From Ensifer sp. LCM 4579 (GTDB taxonomy: Bacteria; Pseudomonadota; Alphaproteobacteria; Rhizobiales; Rhizobiaceae): DNA of 64,000 bases. Below the pieces are notes generated by a model that saw nothing but the letters and a program-made list of their open reading frames with translations, was not told the DNA's origin and ran no database searches. This document shows, one piece after another, positions 26,087-33,719 of the stretch (position 1 is the first letter of the stretch; each line of letters begins with the position of its first letter). The stretch covers positions 225,305 to 289,304 of the forward strand of contig NZ_MDDV01000057.1 in assembly GCF_001854885.1 (NCBI RefSeq), written 5' to 3'. Both the position numbers and the translations under genes were made by a program.

Positions 26087-26740
26087 CTACTGGCTGGCCC
26101 AGAGGATCCGGGCAATCCATTCGACGTCCTTCATCTCGAAACTGCGATCGGGATGTTCGGGGTTGAGTGACATGAGCTCAATGCCGCGTGGTGTCTGTCG
26201 CGCCAGTATCTTGGCCATGACTTCGCCCCCTTGTGTCCTGACGACGACGCGGTCGCCGCGCCGCACCTGGGCGCTCGGGTCTACAATAAGGATGTCGCCG
26301 TCGCGGTAAAGCGGCAGCATGCTGTCGCCCTGGACTTCGAGCGCATAGACCCCCGCCCTGTTCTCATCAGCCACCAGAAAGTCGATCTCGTCCCAGCCTT
26401 GCCCGGCCGGAAAGCCGCCGTCATCGAAATATCCACCGGAGCCGGCCTGGGCGAAGCCGAGCAGCGGAATACCGGATGCCGGGGGCGTAGCGCCACTCCC
26501 CGGCTGCAAGAGTGCCGTGAACTGCTCTACCGTCGCGCCCGTTGCATCGAGGATTTTCGAGATCGATTCCGTCGAGGGCCAGCGATCGCGGCCGTCGGGG
26601 GACTTGCGTTTCGAGCGGTTGAAGGAGGTCGGATCAAGGCCGGCCCGGCGCGCGAGCCCCGAAGGCGAAAGCCGATGACGCTCTGCCAGCGCGTCGATCG
26701 CGCGCCAGATGCTGTCGTGTGAGAGCATGTCGAATTCCAT
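26087..26740 (-). CDS. S24-family LexA/cI-like repressor
   Basis: The 217-residue protein (ATG at 26740; ATGs at 26788 and 26728 are alternatives) has an N-terminal helix-turn-helix (LSPSGLARRAGLDPTSFNRSK) and a C-terminal S24 peptidase domain. Ser140 lies in GDSMLPLYRDGD and Lys177 in VMAKIL. An Ala-Gly pair at residues 99-100 (AQAGSGG) fits the usual self-cleavage site. It is therefore likely to respond to the RecA filament or act as a stable repressor of the C2 type. No phage genes surround it; the only apparent partner is the SNase-like gene behind it. Confidence 0.88.
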   Translation of the reverse strand: MEFDMLSHDSIWRAIDALAERHRLSPSGLARRAGLDPTSFNRSKRKSPDGRDRWPSTESISKILDATGATVEQFTALLQPGSGATPPASGIPLLGFAQAGSGGYFDDGGFPAGQGWDEIDFLVADENRAGVYALEVQGDSMLPLYRDGDILIVDPSAQVRRGDRVVVRTQGGEVMAKILARQTPRGIELMSLNPEHPDRSFEMKDVEWIARILWASQ

Positions 26741-27051
26741 CCCCGAACGCGATCGACGCCGTTCCTTGCCATCGCTCCCATTGCACATCGCCCAGATGCG
26801 TGTGGCGCTCGTGGGGAGACGACATCATAGAAACTGATGCGCCCTTCATCGAACCGATCAGGGGCCGATATCAGGCCGATGCGCTAGACTATCCGAGCAG
26901 CGGAAGGCCGTAAAGAACGCACAGGAAAATAGTCCTCGAAACACGCCGTACTACAGCGCCGCGCGAATTTCAGACGCACAAAGGTCGCCGCAGCTCCTCG
27001 CATCCGCGCATGGGCTATTCCGAAACGCGCTTGCGATTTCGGGTCGATGCG
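26741..27051. other. intergenic region between the S24 repressor and HxlR genes
   Basis: Just over 300 bases separate the two minus-strand genes. They are filled largely by two degenerate RIME-like elements (26833-26887 and 26951-27054). I see no gene here. The promoter of the repressor gene should lie between 26745 and 26830. Confidence 0.5.
26833..26887. repeat. degenerate RIME-like palindrome
   Basis: ACTGATGCGCCC at the left and GGCCGATGCGCTAGAC at the right mirror the outer arms of the RIME-like element, with CGAACCGATC between. It is shorter and more diverged than the full copies. Confidence 0.55.
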
Positions 27052-27054
27052 CTA
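26951..27054. repeat. RIME-like repeat; supplies the HxlR stop codon
   Basis: The layout is that of the full element: CTACAGCGCCGCGCG, then TTCAGACGC, then CAAAGGTCGC, then a second palindrome ending TTTCGGGTCGATGCGCTA. The copy carries several substitutions. The terminal CTA, read as TAG on the minus strand, is the stop codon of the HxlR-type gene. Confidence 0.8.
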
Positions 27055-27579
27055 TCCGCTGGGTTCGTCGGGCTCCCGTTGCATTGTCTTGCGGCCGACA
27101 ACTTCCTCATAGGCCGACCGCAGGGCGCGGCGAACGGAAATCTCCTCCGACGGCTTCGCGACAGGGCCGAGATGTTCCGCCCTGAGTTCGTCCATGAAGC
27201 GCTCCCACAGCTCCGGTCCGCCTTCTTCCATCAGTCGCGCGCGGATGCTGAGCTCCTCGCTCACAGGCAGGTAGCGCCGACCCCAGGCGCCGAGATGCGC
27301 CATGATCGGCACCAGCGCGATCGCCTTCTCCGTCAGGCTGTAGATTGCCTTCTGCTTATGGCTGGGATCGGCGCTCTTCGTGAGCATACCGAATTCCGTA
27401 AGCGTTTTCAGTCGATCGGCGAGGATATTGGAGGAAATTCCTTCCTCGGAGCGCAACAGCTCGCGGAAATGCCGTTTGCCGCCGAAGATCATGTCGCGGA
27501 TGATCAAGAGGCTCCATCTGTCGCCGAAGACTTCGAGCGAGAGGTTGATCGGGCAGCCCGAGCGATGGTCGTCAGTCAT
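27052..27579 (-). CDS. HxlR/DUF24-type helix-turn-helix transcriptional regulator
   Basis: The 175-residue protein (ATG at 27579, GGGAGG upstream) has the HxlR winged helix: CPINLSLEVFGDRWSLLIIRDM with the conserved early cysteine, FRELLRSEEGISSNILADRLK, and the wing GMLTKSADPSHKQKAIYSLTEKG-like segment. HxlR proteins sense electrophiles or redox stress, often through that cysteine, and usually control a neighbouring gene. No obvious target lies next to it. The stop codon is the terminal triplet of a RIME-like repeat. Confidence 0.88.
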   Translation of the reverse strand: MTDDHRSGCPINLSLEVFGDRWSLLIIRDMIFGGKRHFRELLRSEEGISSNILADRLKTLTEFGMLTKSADPSHKQKAIYSLTEKAIALVPIMAHLGAWGRRYLPVSEELSIRARLMEEGGPELWERFMDELRAEHLGPVAKPSEEISVRRALRSAYEEVVGRKTMQREPDEPSG

Positions 27580-27651
27580 GTTGGCCTCCCGGCAAACGGC
27601 ACCGCGCACTGTTGCCCGCGCCGCTCGGAACTGCTTGCACTATTGCATCGG

Positions 27652-27789
27652 TTAGGCATCCCTGCAATGGCATTCGACCGCGGGCAGATGTGCGACGCCG
27701 GCAGTGGCATCGGCAGTTGAGACCAGGCGACAGTTGCAAACCGCGCTGCCGGCGATTCCGATGGAGAGGACTTGTTTGATGAGTGTCAT
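27652..27789 (-). CDS. possible small protein (45 residues)
   Basis: An ATG at 27789 with GGGAAGG upstream opens a 45-codon frame whose product begins MTLIKQVLSIGIAGSAVC. That resembles a short signal or lipoprotein leader, and it ends with a cysteine/histidine pair (CHCRDA). It matches no family I know and could be chance. It lies between the HxlR gene and a full RIME-like repeat. Confidence 0.25.
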   Translation of the reverse strand: MTLIKQVLSIGIAGSAVCNCRLVSTADATAGVAHLPAVECHCRDA

Positions 27790-27835
27790 GACGAGGACCT
27801 TCCCGCCCTGGCGCGGGTAAACAAAAGGGCCGCAC

Positions 27836-27942
27836 CTAGCGCATCGGCCCGAAAATCGTATCCGATTTTCGGAAAGCTCGATGCGTAGAATCAAAGAGTT
27901 ACAGCGACCTTTGCGCGTCTGAAAAGACGCGCGGCGCTGTAA
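27836..27942. repeat. full-length RIME-like composite repeat
   Basis: The first palindrome runs from CTAGCGCATCGGCCCGAAAA to TTTTCGGAAAGCTCGATGCG. The second runs from TTACAGCGACCTTTGCGCG through the hairpin GCGTCTGAAAAGACGC to GCGGCGCTGTAA. This is the best-preserved copy and serves as the model for the others. It lies 38 bp beyond the 3' end of the beta-oxidation operon and may act as its terminator. Confidence 0.9.
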
Positions 27943-27980
27943 GGGGCGGCCCTTCGCTTTCCTTCGAGGAGCCGCGCAGC

Positions 27981-30194
27981 CTATGCCGCCTTCTGCGCCT
28001 CACCATAGGGGTTGAAGCGGCCGTAAAAGGTGTCGCCTTTCTCGGCCATGTCCTTCAGAAGCGGTATCGGCTTGAAATGGTGGCCGTAGTCCTCGGCGAG
28101 CTTTTCGCAGAGTTCGACGAAGGCATTGGCGCCCATGCCGTCGATATAGGAGAGCGTGCCGCCGGTATATGGCGCAAAACCGAAGCCGAGGATAGAACCG
28201 ACGTCGGCCTCGCGCGGATCGGTGACGATGCCTTCCTCCATCGTGCGGGCGGCTTCCAGCGCGATCGTCGCGAGGAAGCGCCGCTTCAGCACCTCGACAT
28301 CGATCTTGTCGGCATCCTTCTGTGGATAGAGCTCCTTGAGACCCGGCCAGAGATACTTCTTCGCCGGCTTTGCCGGATATTCGTAGAAGCCCTTGCCGTT
28401 CTTGCGTCCGCGGCGGTCGAATTCGTCGACCATCTTGTCGATCATCGCCATGTGGCGCGGATCGACGGCTTTCTCGCCGAGGTCGGCAATAGTCGCTTTC
28501 AGGATCTTCTGGCTGAGGTCGATCGCCACCTCGTCGTTGAGCGACAGCGGCCCGACCGGCATGCCGGCCATCTTTGCAGCGTTCTCGATCATCGCCGGCG
28601 GCACGCCTTCGATCAGCATGTCATAGGCTTCGTGGATATAGCGGAAGACGCAGCGATTGACGTAGAAGCCGCGGGTGTCGTTGACGACGATTGGGGTCTT
28701 CTTGATCGCCGCGACATAGTCCAGCGCCGCCGCGAGCGCGCGGTCGCCGGTCTCCTTGCCAAGGATCACTTCCGTCAGCATCATCTTCTCGACCGGGGAG
28801 AAGAAGTGGATGCCGATGAACCGGTCGGGACGGTTGGAATTCTTGGCGAGGCCGGTGATCGGCAGCGTCGAGGTATTCGATGCGAAGATCGTGTCCTCGG
28901 CGATCACCGCTTCCACTTTCTCGATTACGTCCTTCTTTACCTGCCGGTCTTCGAAGACCGCCTCGATCACGAGGTCCGCGTCTTTGAGATCGCCATAGTC
29001 GGCCGACGGCGTGATGCGCGAAAGCAGGGCCTCGCCCTCGTCCTTCGTCAGTCGGCCCTTGCCGATCGAGTCCTTGACCAGCCCCTCCGAATGCGCTTTG
29101 CCCTTTCCGGCCGCTTCCATGTCGCGGTCGATAAGGATGACGGGAATTCCGGCGGCGGCCGTTACGTAGGCGATCGAGGCGCCCATGAAGCCGGCGCCAA
29201 CGACGCCGACCTTCTTCAGCTCCGTCTTCGGTACGCCGGCCGGCCGGCGGGCGCCCTTGCCGAGTTCCTGCATCGAGATGAACAGCGAGCGGATCATCGA
29301 GAAAGCTTCGGTCGTCTGCAGAATTTCAGTGAAATAGCGCTGCTCGATCCTGAGGCCCGTATCGAAGGGAACCTGCAGTCCCTCGTAGACGCTCTTCAGG
29401 ATGGCGATGGCCCCCGGATAATTGCCATAGGTCTCGCGGCGCAGGATGGCCGAGGCCGCGGGCCAGAGCTGCGCTGAAGCCGGCGTCCAGATGCCGCCGC
29501 CCGGTAGCTTGAAGCCCTTTTCGTCCCAGGGCTGAACCGGCTTCAGGCCATTCTTGATCATCCCCTTGGCGGCGTCGATCAGCTTGTCCGGATCGACCAC
29601 GTCGTGGACGAGGCCCAGGGCCTTGGCGCGCGAGGCCGTGAGCGACGAGCCGGTCGTCATCATCTGAAGCGCGTCCTGCGTATTGGTCAGGCGCGGTACG
29701 CGCTGAGTGCCGCCTGCTCCGGGAAAGATGCCTACTTTGACCTCGGGCAATGCGATCTTCACCGATTTCGCATTGGAGGCGACGCGCCCGTGGCAGGCGA
29801 GCGACAGCTCGAAGGCGCCGCCCATGCAGGTGCCGTTGATCGCCGAGACCCAGGGTTTGCCGGAGGTTTCGAGCTTTCGAAAGAGGCTGCTCAGGCGGCC
29901 GGCGAGATCGAAGAGCTTTTGCGCCGCGGTGGCCGGGTCCTTCGCCTTTTCTTCGGCCTGGATCGCGAACATCGACTTGATCATCGTGAGGTCGGCACCG
30001 CCGGAGAAGGAGGATTTGCCGGAGGTGATGACCACGCCCTTGACGGCCGGGTCGCCACTCGTCTGGTCGACGATGGAGTCGAGCTCCGCCATCACTTCCT
30101 GGGTCAAGACGTTCATCGACTTCTCGGGCATGTCCCAGGTGACCAGTGCGATGCCGTCGGCGTCTGTTTCGATCTTGAAGTTCGTGTAAGACAT
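27981..30194 (-). CDS. fadB: fatty-acid oxidation multifunctional protein: enoyl-CoA hydratase / 3-hydroxyacyl-CoA dehydrogenase
   Basis: The 737-residue protein joins an N-terminal crotonase domain (residues 1 to about 190, with GGADLTMIKSM and HGRVASNAKSVKIALPEVKVGIFPG-type stretches) to a 3-hydroxyacyl-CoA dehydrogenase. The latter has the NAD motif VGAGFMGASIAYVTAAAG at about 330 and the dehydrogenase motif IHFFSPVEKM at about 445, then two C-terminal helical domains. It carries out the hydration and oxidation steps of beta-oxidation. It is last in the operon, 21 bp after the thiolase gene, with GGGAGAG before the ATG. FadB and FadJ types cannot be separated with certainty by eye. Confidence 0.93.
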   Translation of the reverse strand: MSYTNFKIETDADGIALVTWDMPEKSMNVLTQEVMAELDSIVDQTSGDPAVKGVVITSGKSSFSGGADLTMIKSMFAIQAEEKAKDPATAAQKLFDLAGRLSSLFRKLETSGKPWVSAINGTCMGGAFELSLACHGRVASNAKSVKIALPEVKVGIFPGAGGTQRVPRLTNTQDALQMMTTGSSLTASRAKALGLVHDVVDPDKLIDAAKGMIKNGLKPVQPWDEKGFKLPGGGIWTPASAQLWPAASAILRRETYGNYPGAIAILKSVYEGLQVPFDTGLRIEQRYFTEILQTTEAFSMIRSLFISMQELGKGARRPAGVPKTELKKVGVVGAGFMGASIAYVTAAAGIPVILIDRDMEAAGKGKAHSEGLVKDSIGKGRLTKDEGEALLSRITPSADYGDLKDADLVIEAVFEDRQVKKDVIEKVEAVIAEDTIFASNTSTLPITGLAKNSNRPDRFIGIHFFSPVEKMMLTEVILGKETGDRALAAALDYVAAIKKTPIVVNDTRGFYVNRCVFRYIHEAYDMLIEGVPPAMIENAAKMAGMPVGPLSLNDEVAIDLSQKILKATIADLGEKAVDPRHMAMIDKMVDEFDRRGRKNGKGFYEYPAKPAKKYLWPGLKELYPQKDADKIDVEVLKRRFLATIALEAARTMEEGIVTDPREADVGSILGFGFAPYTGGTLSYIDGMGANAFVELCEKLAEDYGHHFKPIPLLKDMAEKGDTFYGRFNPYGEAQKAA

Positions 30195-30215
30195 ATTCTC
30201 TCTCCCGGGATCGGA

Positions 30216-31424
30216 TCAGACGCGTTCGATGATCGTGGCGGTGCCCATTCCGGCGCCGATGCAGAGCGTAACCAGGGCGGTGTTGAGGTCGCGGCGCTCG
30301 AGCTCGTCGAGCACGGTGCCGAGGATCATGGCGCCGGTGGCGCCGAGCGGATGGCCCATGGCGATCGCACCGCCATTGACGTTGATCTGGTCGTGGGGGA
30401 TGTCGAAGGCCTGCATGAAGCGGAGCACGACGGCCGCAAAGGCCTCGTTGAGTTCGAAGAGATCGATGTCGGACAGCTTCATGTCCGCACGCTTCAGGAG
30501 CTTCTCGGTGACATCCACGGGGCCGGTCAGCATCAGCGCCGGATCGGAGCCGATATTGGCGAAGGCGCGAATGCGGGCGCGGGGCTTCAATCCCATGGAT
30601 TCGCCGCCGGCCTTCGAGCCGAGCAGAACTGCCGCGGCGCCATCGACGATCCCGGAAGAGTTGCCGGCGTGGTGGACGTAGTTGATCCGCTCGATCTCCG
30701 GATGCGCCTGGATTGCGACGGCCTCGAAGCCGCCCATCTCACCGGGCATCTGGAAGGACGGATTGAGTGAGGCAAGCGCCTGCATGTCGGTGCCCGGACG
30801 CATGTGCTCGTCGCGGTCGAGGATGGTCAGACCGTTCCGGTCCTTGACCGCCACGACAGAGTCCTTGAAGTAGCCCCTGTCCCAGGCATGGGCCGCACGC
30901 TGCTGGCTTTCGACGGCATAGGCGTCGACATCGTCGCGGGAGAAACCGTATTTGGTGGCGATCAGGTCGGCGGAGACGCCCTGCGGCATGAAATAGGCCG
31001 GCAGGTTGACCGAGGGGTCCATGAACCAGGAGCCGCCCGACATGCCGAGGCCGATGCGCGACATCGACTCGACGCCGCCGGCGATGACGATGTCGTCCGC
31101 CCCCTGGGCGATCTTGGCAGCGCCGAAATTCACCGCGTCGAGACCGGAGGCGCAGAAGCGGGAGATCTGCATCCCCGGCGCCCGCGTCGAATAGCCGGCC
31201 TCGAAGGCTGCCGCCTTCGGGACCACCGCGCCCGCATCCATCACCGGATCGACGCAGCCCATGATGACATCGTCGACGGTCGACGTGTCGAGGCCGTTAC
31301 GGTCGCGCACCGCCTCGAGCACCTTGGCTGCAAGGCGGACGGAGGGCACTTCGTGCAGCGCGCCGTCCTTCTTGCCACGGCCGCGCGGCGTGCGCACGTG
31401 GTCGTATACGAAGACTTTCGTCAT
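30216..31424 (-). CDS. acetyl-CoA C-acyltransferase (thiolase)
   Basis: The 402-residue enzyme is a type I thiolase that cleaves 3-ketoacyl-CoA. It has the acyl-accepting Cys91 in ISRFCASGLDA, the histidine motif GGAIAMGHPLGATGA and the second cysteine in LCIGAGMGTA near the end. The ATG at 31424 with AGGAGAT upstream is chosen; an earlier in-frame ATG at 31514 would add a basic, non-conserved leader. It sits between the acyl-CoA dehydrogenase (108 bp upstream) and fadB, completing the pathway. Confidence 0.93.
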   Translation of the reverse strand: MTKVFVYDHVRTPRGRGKKDGALHEVPSVRLAAKVLEAVRDRNGLDTSTVDDVIMGCVDPVMDAGAVVPKAAAFEAGYSTRAPGMQISRFCASGLDAVNFGAAKIAQGADDIVIAGGVESMSRIGLGMSGGSWFMDPSVNLPAYFMPQGVSADLIATKYGFSRDDVDAYAVESQQRAAHAWDRGYFKDSVVAVKDRNGLTILDRDEHMRPGTDMQALASLNPSFQMPGEMGGFEAVAIQAHPEIERINYVHHAGNSSGIVDGAAAVLLGSKAGGESMGLKPRARIRAFANIGSDPALMLTGPVDVTEKLLKRADMKLSDIDLFELNEAFAAVVLRFMQAFDIPHDQINVNGGAIAMGHPLGATGAMILGTVLDELERRDLNTALVTLCIGAGMGTATIIERV

Positions 31425-31532
31425 CTCTTGATCTCCTGTTCGGCGGCACTCCCGGCGCCGGCATATGAAAACTTGGAGCCGGATGCGGACAAAACGCTGC
31501 ACGTTTCTCCTCAAGCCAGCTCCAGCTTGAAA

Positions 31533-33329
31533 TCAGAATGCGGCGGCGTCCAGTGCCATCATCGAGTCGGCACCGGTTTCGATGCGGGCCTTGCGAAGCG
31601 CCGTCTCGGGCATGATGCGTTCCATGAAAAACCGCGCCGTGATCAGCTTGTTCCTGAGATAATCGGCATTGTCGGGTGCTCCTGCCGCGAGCTTTTCCTC
31701 CGCGGTCTTCGCGATCTTCGCCCACATGTAGCCGAGCACGACGAGGCCGAAGAGGTGCATGTAGTCGGTCGAACCGGCGCCGGCATTGTCGGGCTTGGCC
31801 ATGGCGTTCTGCATGAACCACATCGTGGCGGCCTGCAGGTCGCTCAGTCCCTTCTTCAGGCTCTTGGTATAGCCGGAGAGCCTGTCGTCGCCGCGGTTCT
31901 CCTCGCAGAAATCGCCGATTTCCTTGAACAGAGCCATGACTGCGCGGCCGCCATTCATCGCCAGCTTGCGCCCGACGAGGTCGAGCGCCTGGATACCGTT
32001 CGCCCCCTCGTAGATCATGGCGATGCGGGCATCGCGCACATACTGGCTCATGCCGTGCTCTTCGATATAGCCGTGGCCGCCGAAGACCTGCTGCGCCATG
32101 ACCGCGTGGTCGAAACCCTTGTCGGTCAGCACGCCCTTCAAGATCGGCGTCATCAGCCCGAGCAGGTCCTCGGCCGCCTGCCGGCCCGCCTCGCTGTCGG
32201 ACCGGTGGGCGATGTCGGATTGCAGCGCCGTCCAGAGCGTGAAGGCGCGGCCGGCTTCGGTGAAGGCTCTGATCGTCATCAGCGTGCGGCGAATGTCGGG
32301 ATGGACGATGATCGGGTCCGCTTTCTTGTCCGGCTGCTTGGCGCCGGAAAGCGATCGGCCCTGCAGTCGCTCGCGGGCATAGTTCACGGCATTCTGGTAG
32401 GCGATCTCGGCGATCGACAGCCCCTGCATGCCGACGCCGAGCCGAGCTTCGTTCATCATCACGAACATGGCGTTGAGGCCCCTGTTCTCCACGCCGATCA
32501 GGTAGCCGGTCGCTTCGTCGTAGTTCATGACGCAGGTGGCATTGCCGTGGATGCCCATCTTGTGTTCGATCGCACCGCAGGAGACGCCGTTGCGGTCGCC
32601 GGGTTCACCAATCTCGGTAAGCGTGAACTTCGGCACGATGAAGAGCGAGATGCCCTTGACGCCTTCCGGGGCGCCTTCGATGCGGGCCAACACGAGATGG
32701 ATGATGTTCTCCGACATGTCGTGCTCGCCGGCGGAGATGAAGATCTTCTGCCCGGAAATTCGGTAGCTTCCGTCACCGTTCGGCACGGCCTTGGTGCGCA
32801 GGAGCCCGAGGTCGGTGCCGCAATGCGGCTCGGTGAGATTCATGGTTCCGGTCCAGGTGCCGGCCACTAGGTTCGGCAGGTAAGCCCGTTTCTGTTCGTC
32901 CGAACCATGTGCCAGGATGGCGGCGATCGCACCCTGCGTCAGGCCGGGATACATCATCAGCGCCATGTTGGCCGAGGACATGTATTCGCCGACGGCGGTG
33001 TGCAGCGTATAGGGCAGGCCCTGGCCGCCGAACTCCTCCGGCGCCGCGAGGCCGAGCCAGCCCCCCTCACGGTAGAGATCATAGGCCGCCTTGAATCCCT
33101 TCGGCACGGTGACCGATCCGTCCTCGCGGCGCCTGCAGCCTTCCTGGTCGCCCGAAAGATTGACCGGGAATAGCACTTCCTCGGAAAGCCTGGCTGCTTC
33201 GCCGACGATCGCTGCGAGCATGTCCGCCGTCGCATCCGCGAATCCCGGCAGATTGCGGTAGCGTTCGATCCCGAGCACGTCGTTGAGGATGAACAGGGTG
33301 TCTTCAACCGGAGCCTTGTAGATGGGCAT
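31533..33329 (-). CDS. acyl-CoA dehydrogenase (long, PF12806-type C-terminus)
   Basis: The ATG at 33329 with GAGGAAAG upstream gives 598 residues; the in-frame ATG at 33353 is less likely. The flavoenzyme shows the N-terminal helical domain, GTMNLTEPHCGTDLGLLRTKA (substrate and FAD contacts), the middle beta domain, and QQVFGGHGYIEEHGMSQ followed by RDARIAMIYEGANGIQ with the catalytic glutamate region. An extra C-terminal helical extension is present, as in the 590-600-residue class used for longer acyl-CoAs. It is the first gene of the beta-oxidation operon, and a 22-bp dyad lies in its promoter region. Confidence 0.92.
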   Translation of the reverse strand: MPIYKAPVEDTLFILNDVLGIERYRNLPGFADATADMLAAIVGEAARLSEEVLFPVNLSGDQEGCRRREDGSVTVPKGFKAAYDLYREGGWLGLAAPEEFGGQGLPYTLHTAVGEYMSSANMALMMYPGLTQGAIAAILAHGSDEQKRAYLPNLVAGTWTGTMNLTEPHCGTDLGLLRTKAVPNGDGSYRISGQKIFISAGEHDMSENIIHLVLARIEGAPEGVKGISLFIVPKFTLTEIGEPGDRNGVSCGAIEHKMGIHGNATCVMNYDEATGYLIGVENRGLNAMFVMMNEARLGVGMQGLSIAEIAYQNAVNYARERLQGRSLSGAKQPDKKADPIIVHPDIRRTLMTIRAFTEAGRAFTLWTALQSDIAHRSDSEAGRQAAEDLLGLMTPILKGVLTDKGFDHAVMAQQVFGGHGYIEEHGMSQYVRDARIAMIYEGANGIQALDLVGRKLAMNGGRAVMALFKEIGDFCEENRGDDRLSGYTKSLKKGLSDLQAATMWFMQNAMAKPDNAGAGSTDYMHLFGLVVLGYMWAKIAKTAEEKLAAGAPDNADYLRNKLITARFFMERIMPETALRKARIETGADSMMALDAAAF

Positions 33330-33444
33330 TCTTTCCTCGCCTTGATATCCCATCGGGCCGCGCCGAGCGGCTTGCCCGATTCCTGCCTTCGAGCACGCAC
33401 CACGAGCATCGCGTGCGGCAACGTGTACAGGATGCTACAAAACT

Positions 33445-33466
33445 TTGACGTTTGCGTAAACGTCAA
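33445..33466. promoter_or_regulatory. 22-bp inverted repeat, putative operator (copy 2)
   Basis: Arms TTGACGTT and AACGTCAA flank TGCGTA. The site is identical to the 22-bp dyad at 4199-4220 except for one base, and an extra A/T pair extends the symmetry on either side. It lies 116 bp before the acyl-CoA dehydrogenase ATG. A regulator of fatty-acid or acyl-CoA catabolism is the natural candidate to bind it. Confidence 0.7.
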
Positions 33467-33545
33467 AAATTCGAATCCCAAAAGTTTCGTCCAGAGCGGC
33501 TCGCGGGACCCATGCTGCCTGGCAAATCGTTAAAAATCGAACCGG

Positions 33546-33561
33546 TTAACGGCTTGTTTAC
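33546..33561 (+). promoter_or_regulatory. CtrA-like binding motif upstream of podJ
   Basis: TTAA, seven bases, then TTTAC matches the CtrA consensus TTAA-N7-TTAAC with one mismatch. It lies 159 bp before the podJ start. PodJ genes are cell-cycle controlled in alphaproteobacteria, which makes the site plausible, but a single motif found by eye is weak evidence. Confidence 0.4.
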
Positions 33562-33719
33562 CACGTTCACTGAATTGTGCGCTTTGAGATGGTCAAAGCT
33601 GCAACCGGTCCGATTCGCCCGTGTTGCGGTTTTGCCCGCATCGGCTGAGCCGCTGGATTGTGAGGGCACTTCCCCTCCTATGGCGCTCCCGATGATGGTC
33701 ACGACAGGGGCGAGAGACA

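Larger units (their letters stand above)
33330..33719. other. divergent intergenic region between the beta-oxidation operon and podJ
   Basis: The 390 bp contain no supported gene. They hold the 22-bp dyad (33445-33466), a CtrA-like motif (33546-33561) and two GANTC sites (33473 and 33612). The leftward promoter should lie near the dyad and the rightward one near the CtrA-like motif. Confidence 0.6.

Noticed and set aside
30804-32870. A 688-codon frame antisense to the thiolase and acyl-CoA dehydrogenase genes
   Set aside because: It is the complement of two conserved genes and has low-complexity His/Asp/Arg composition.
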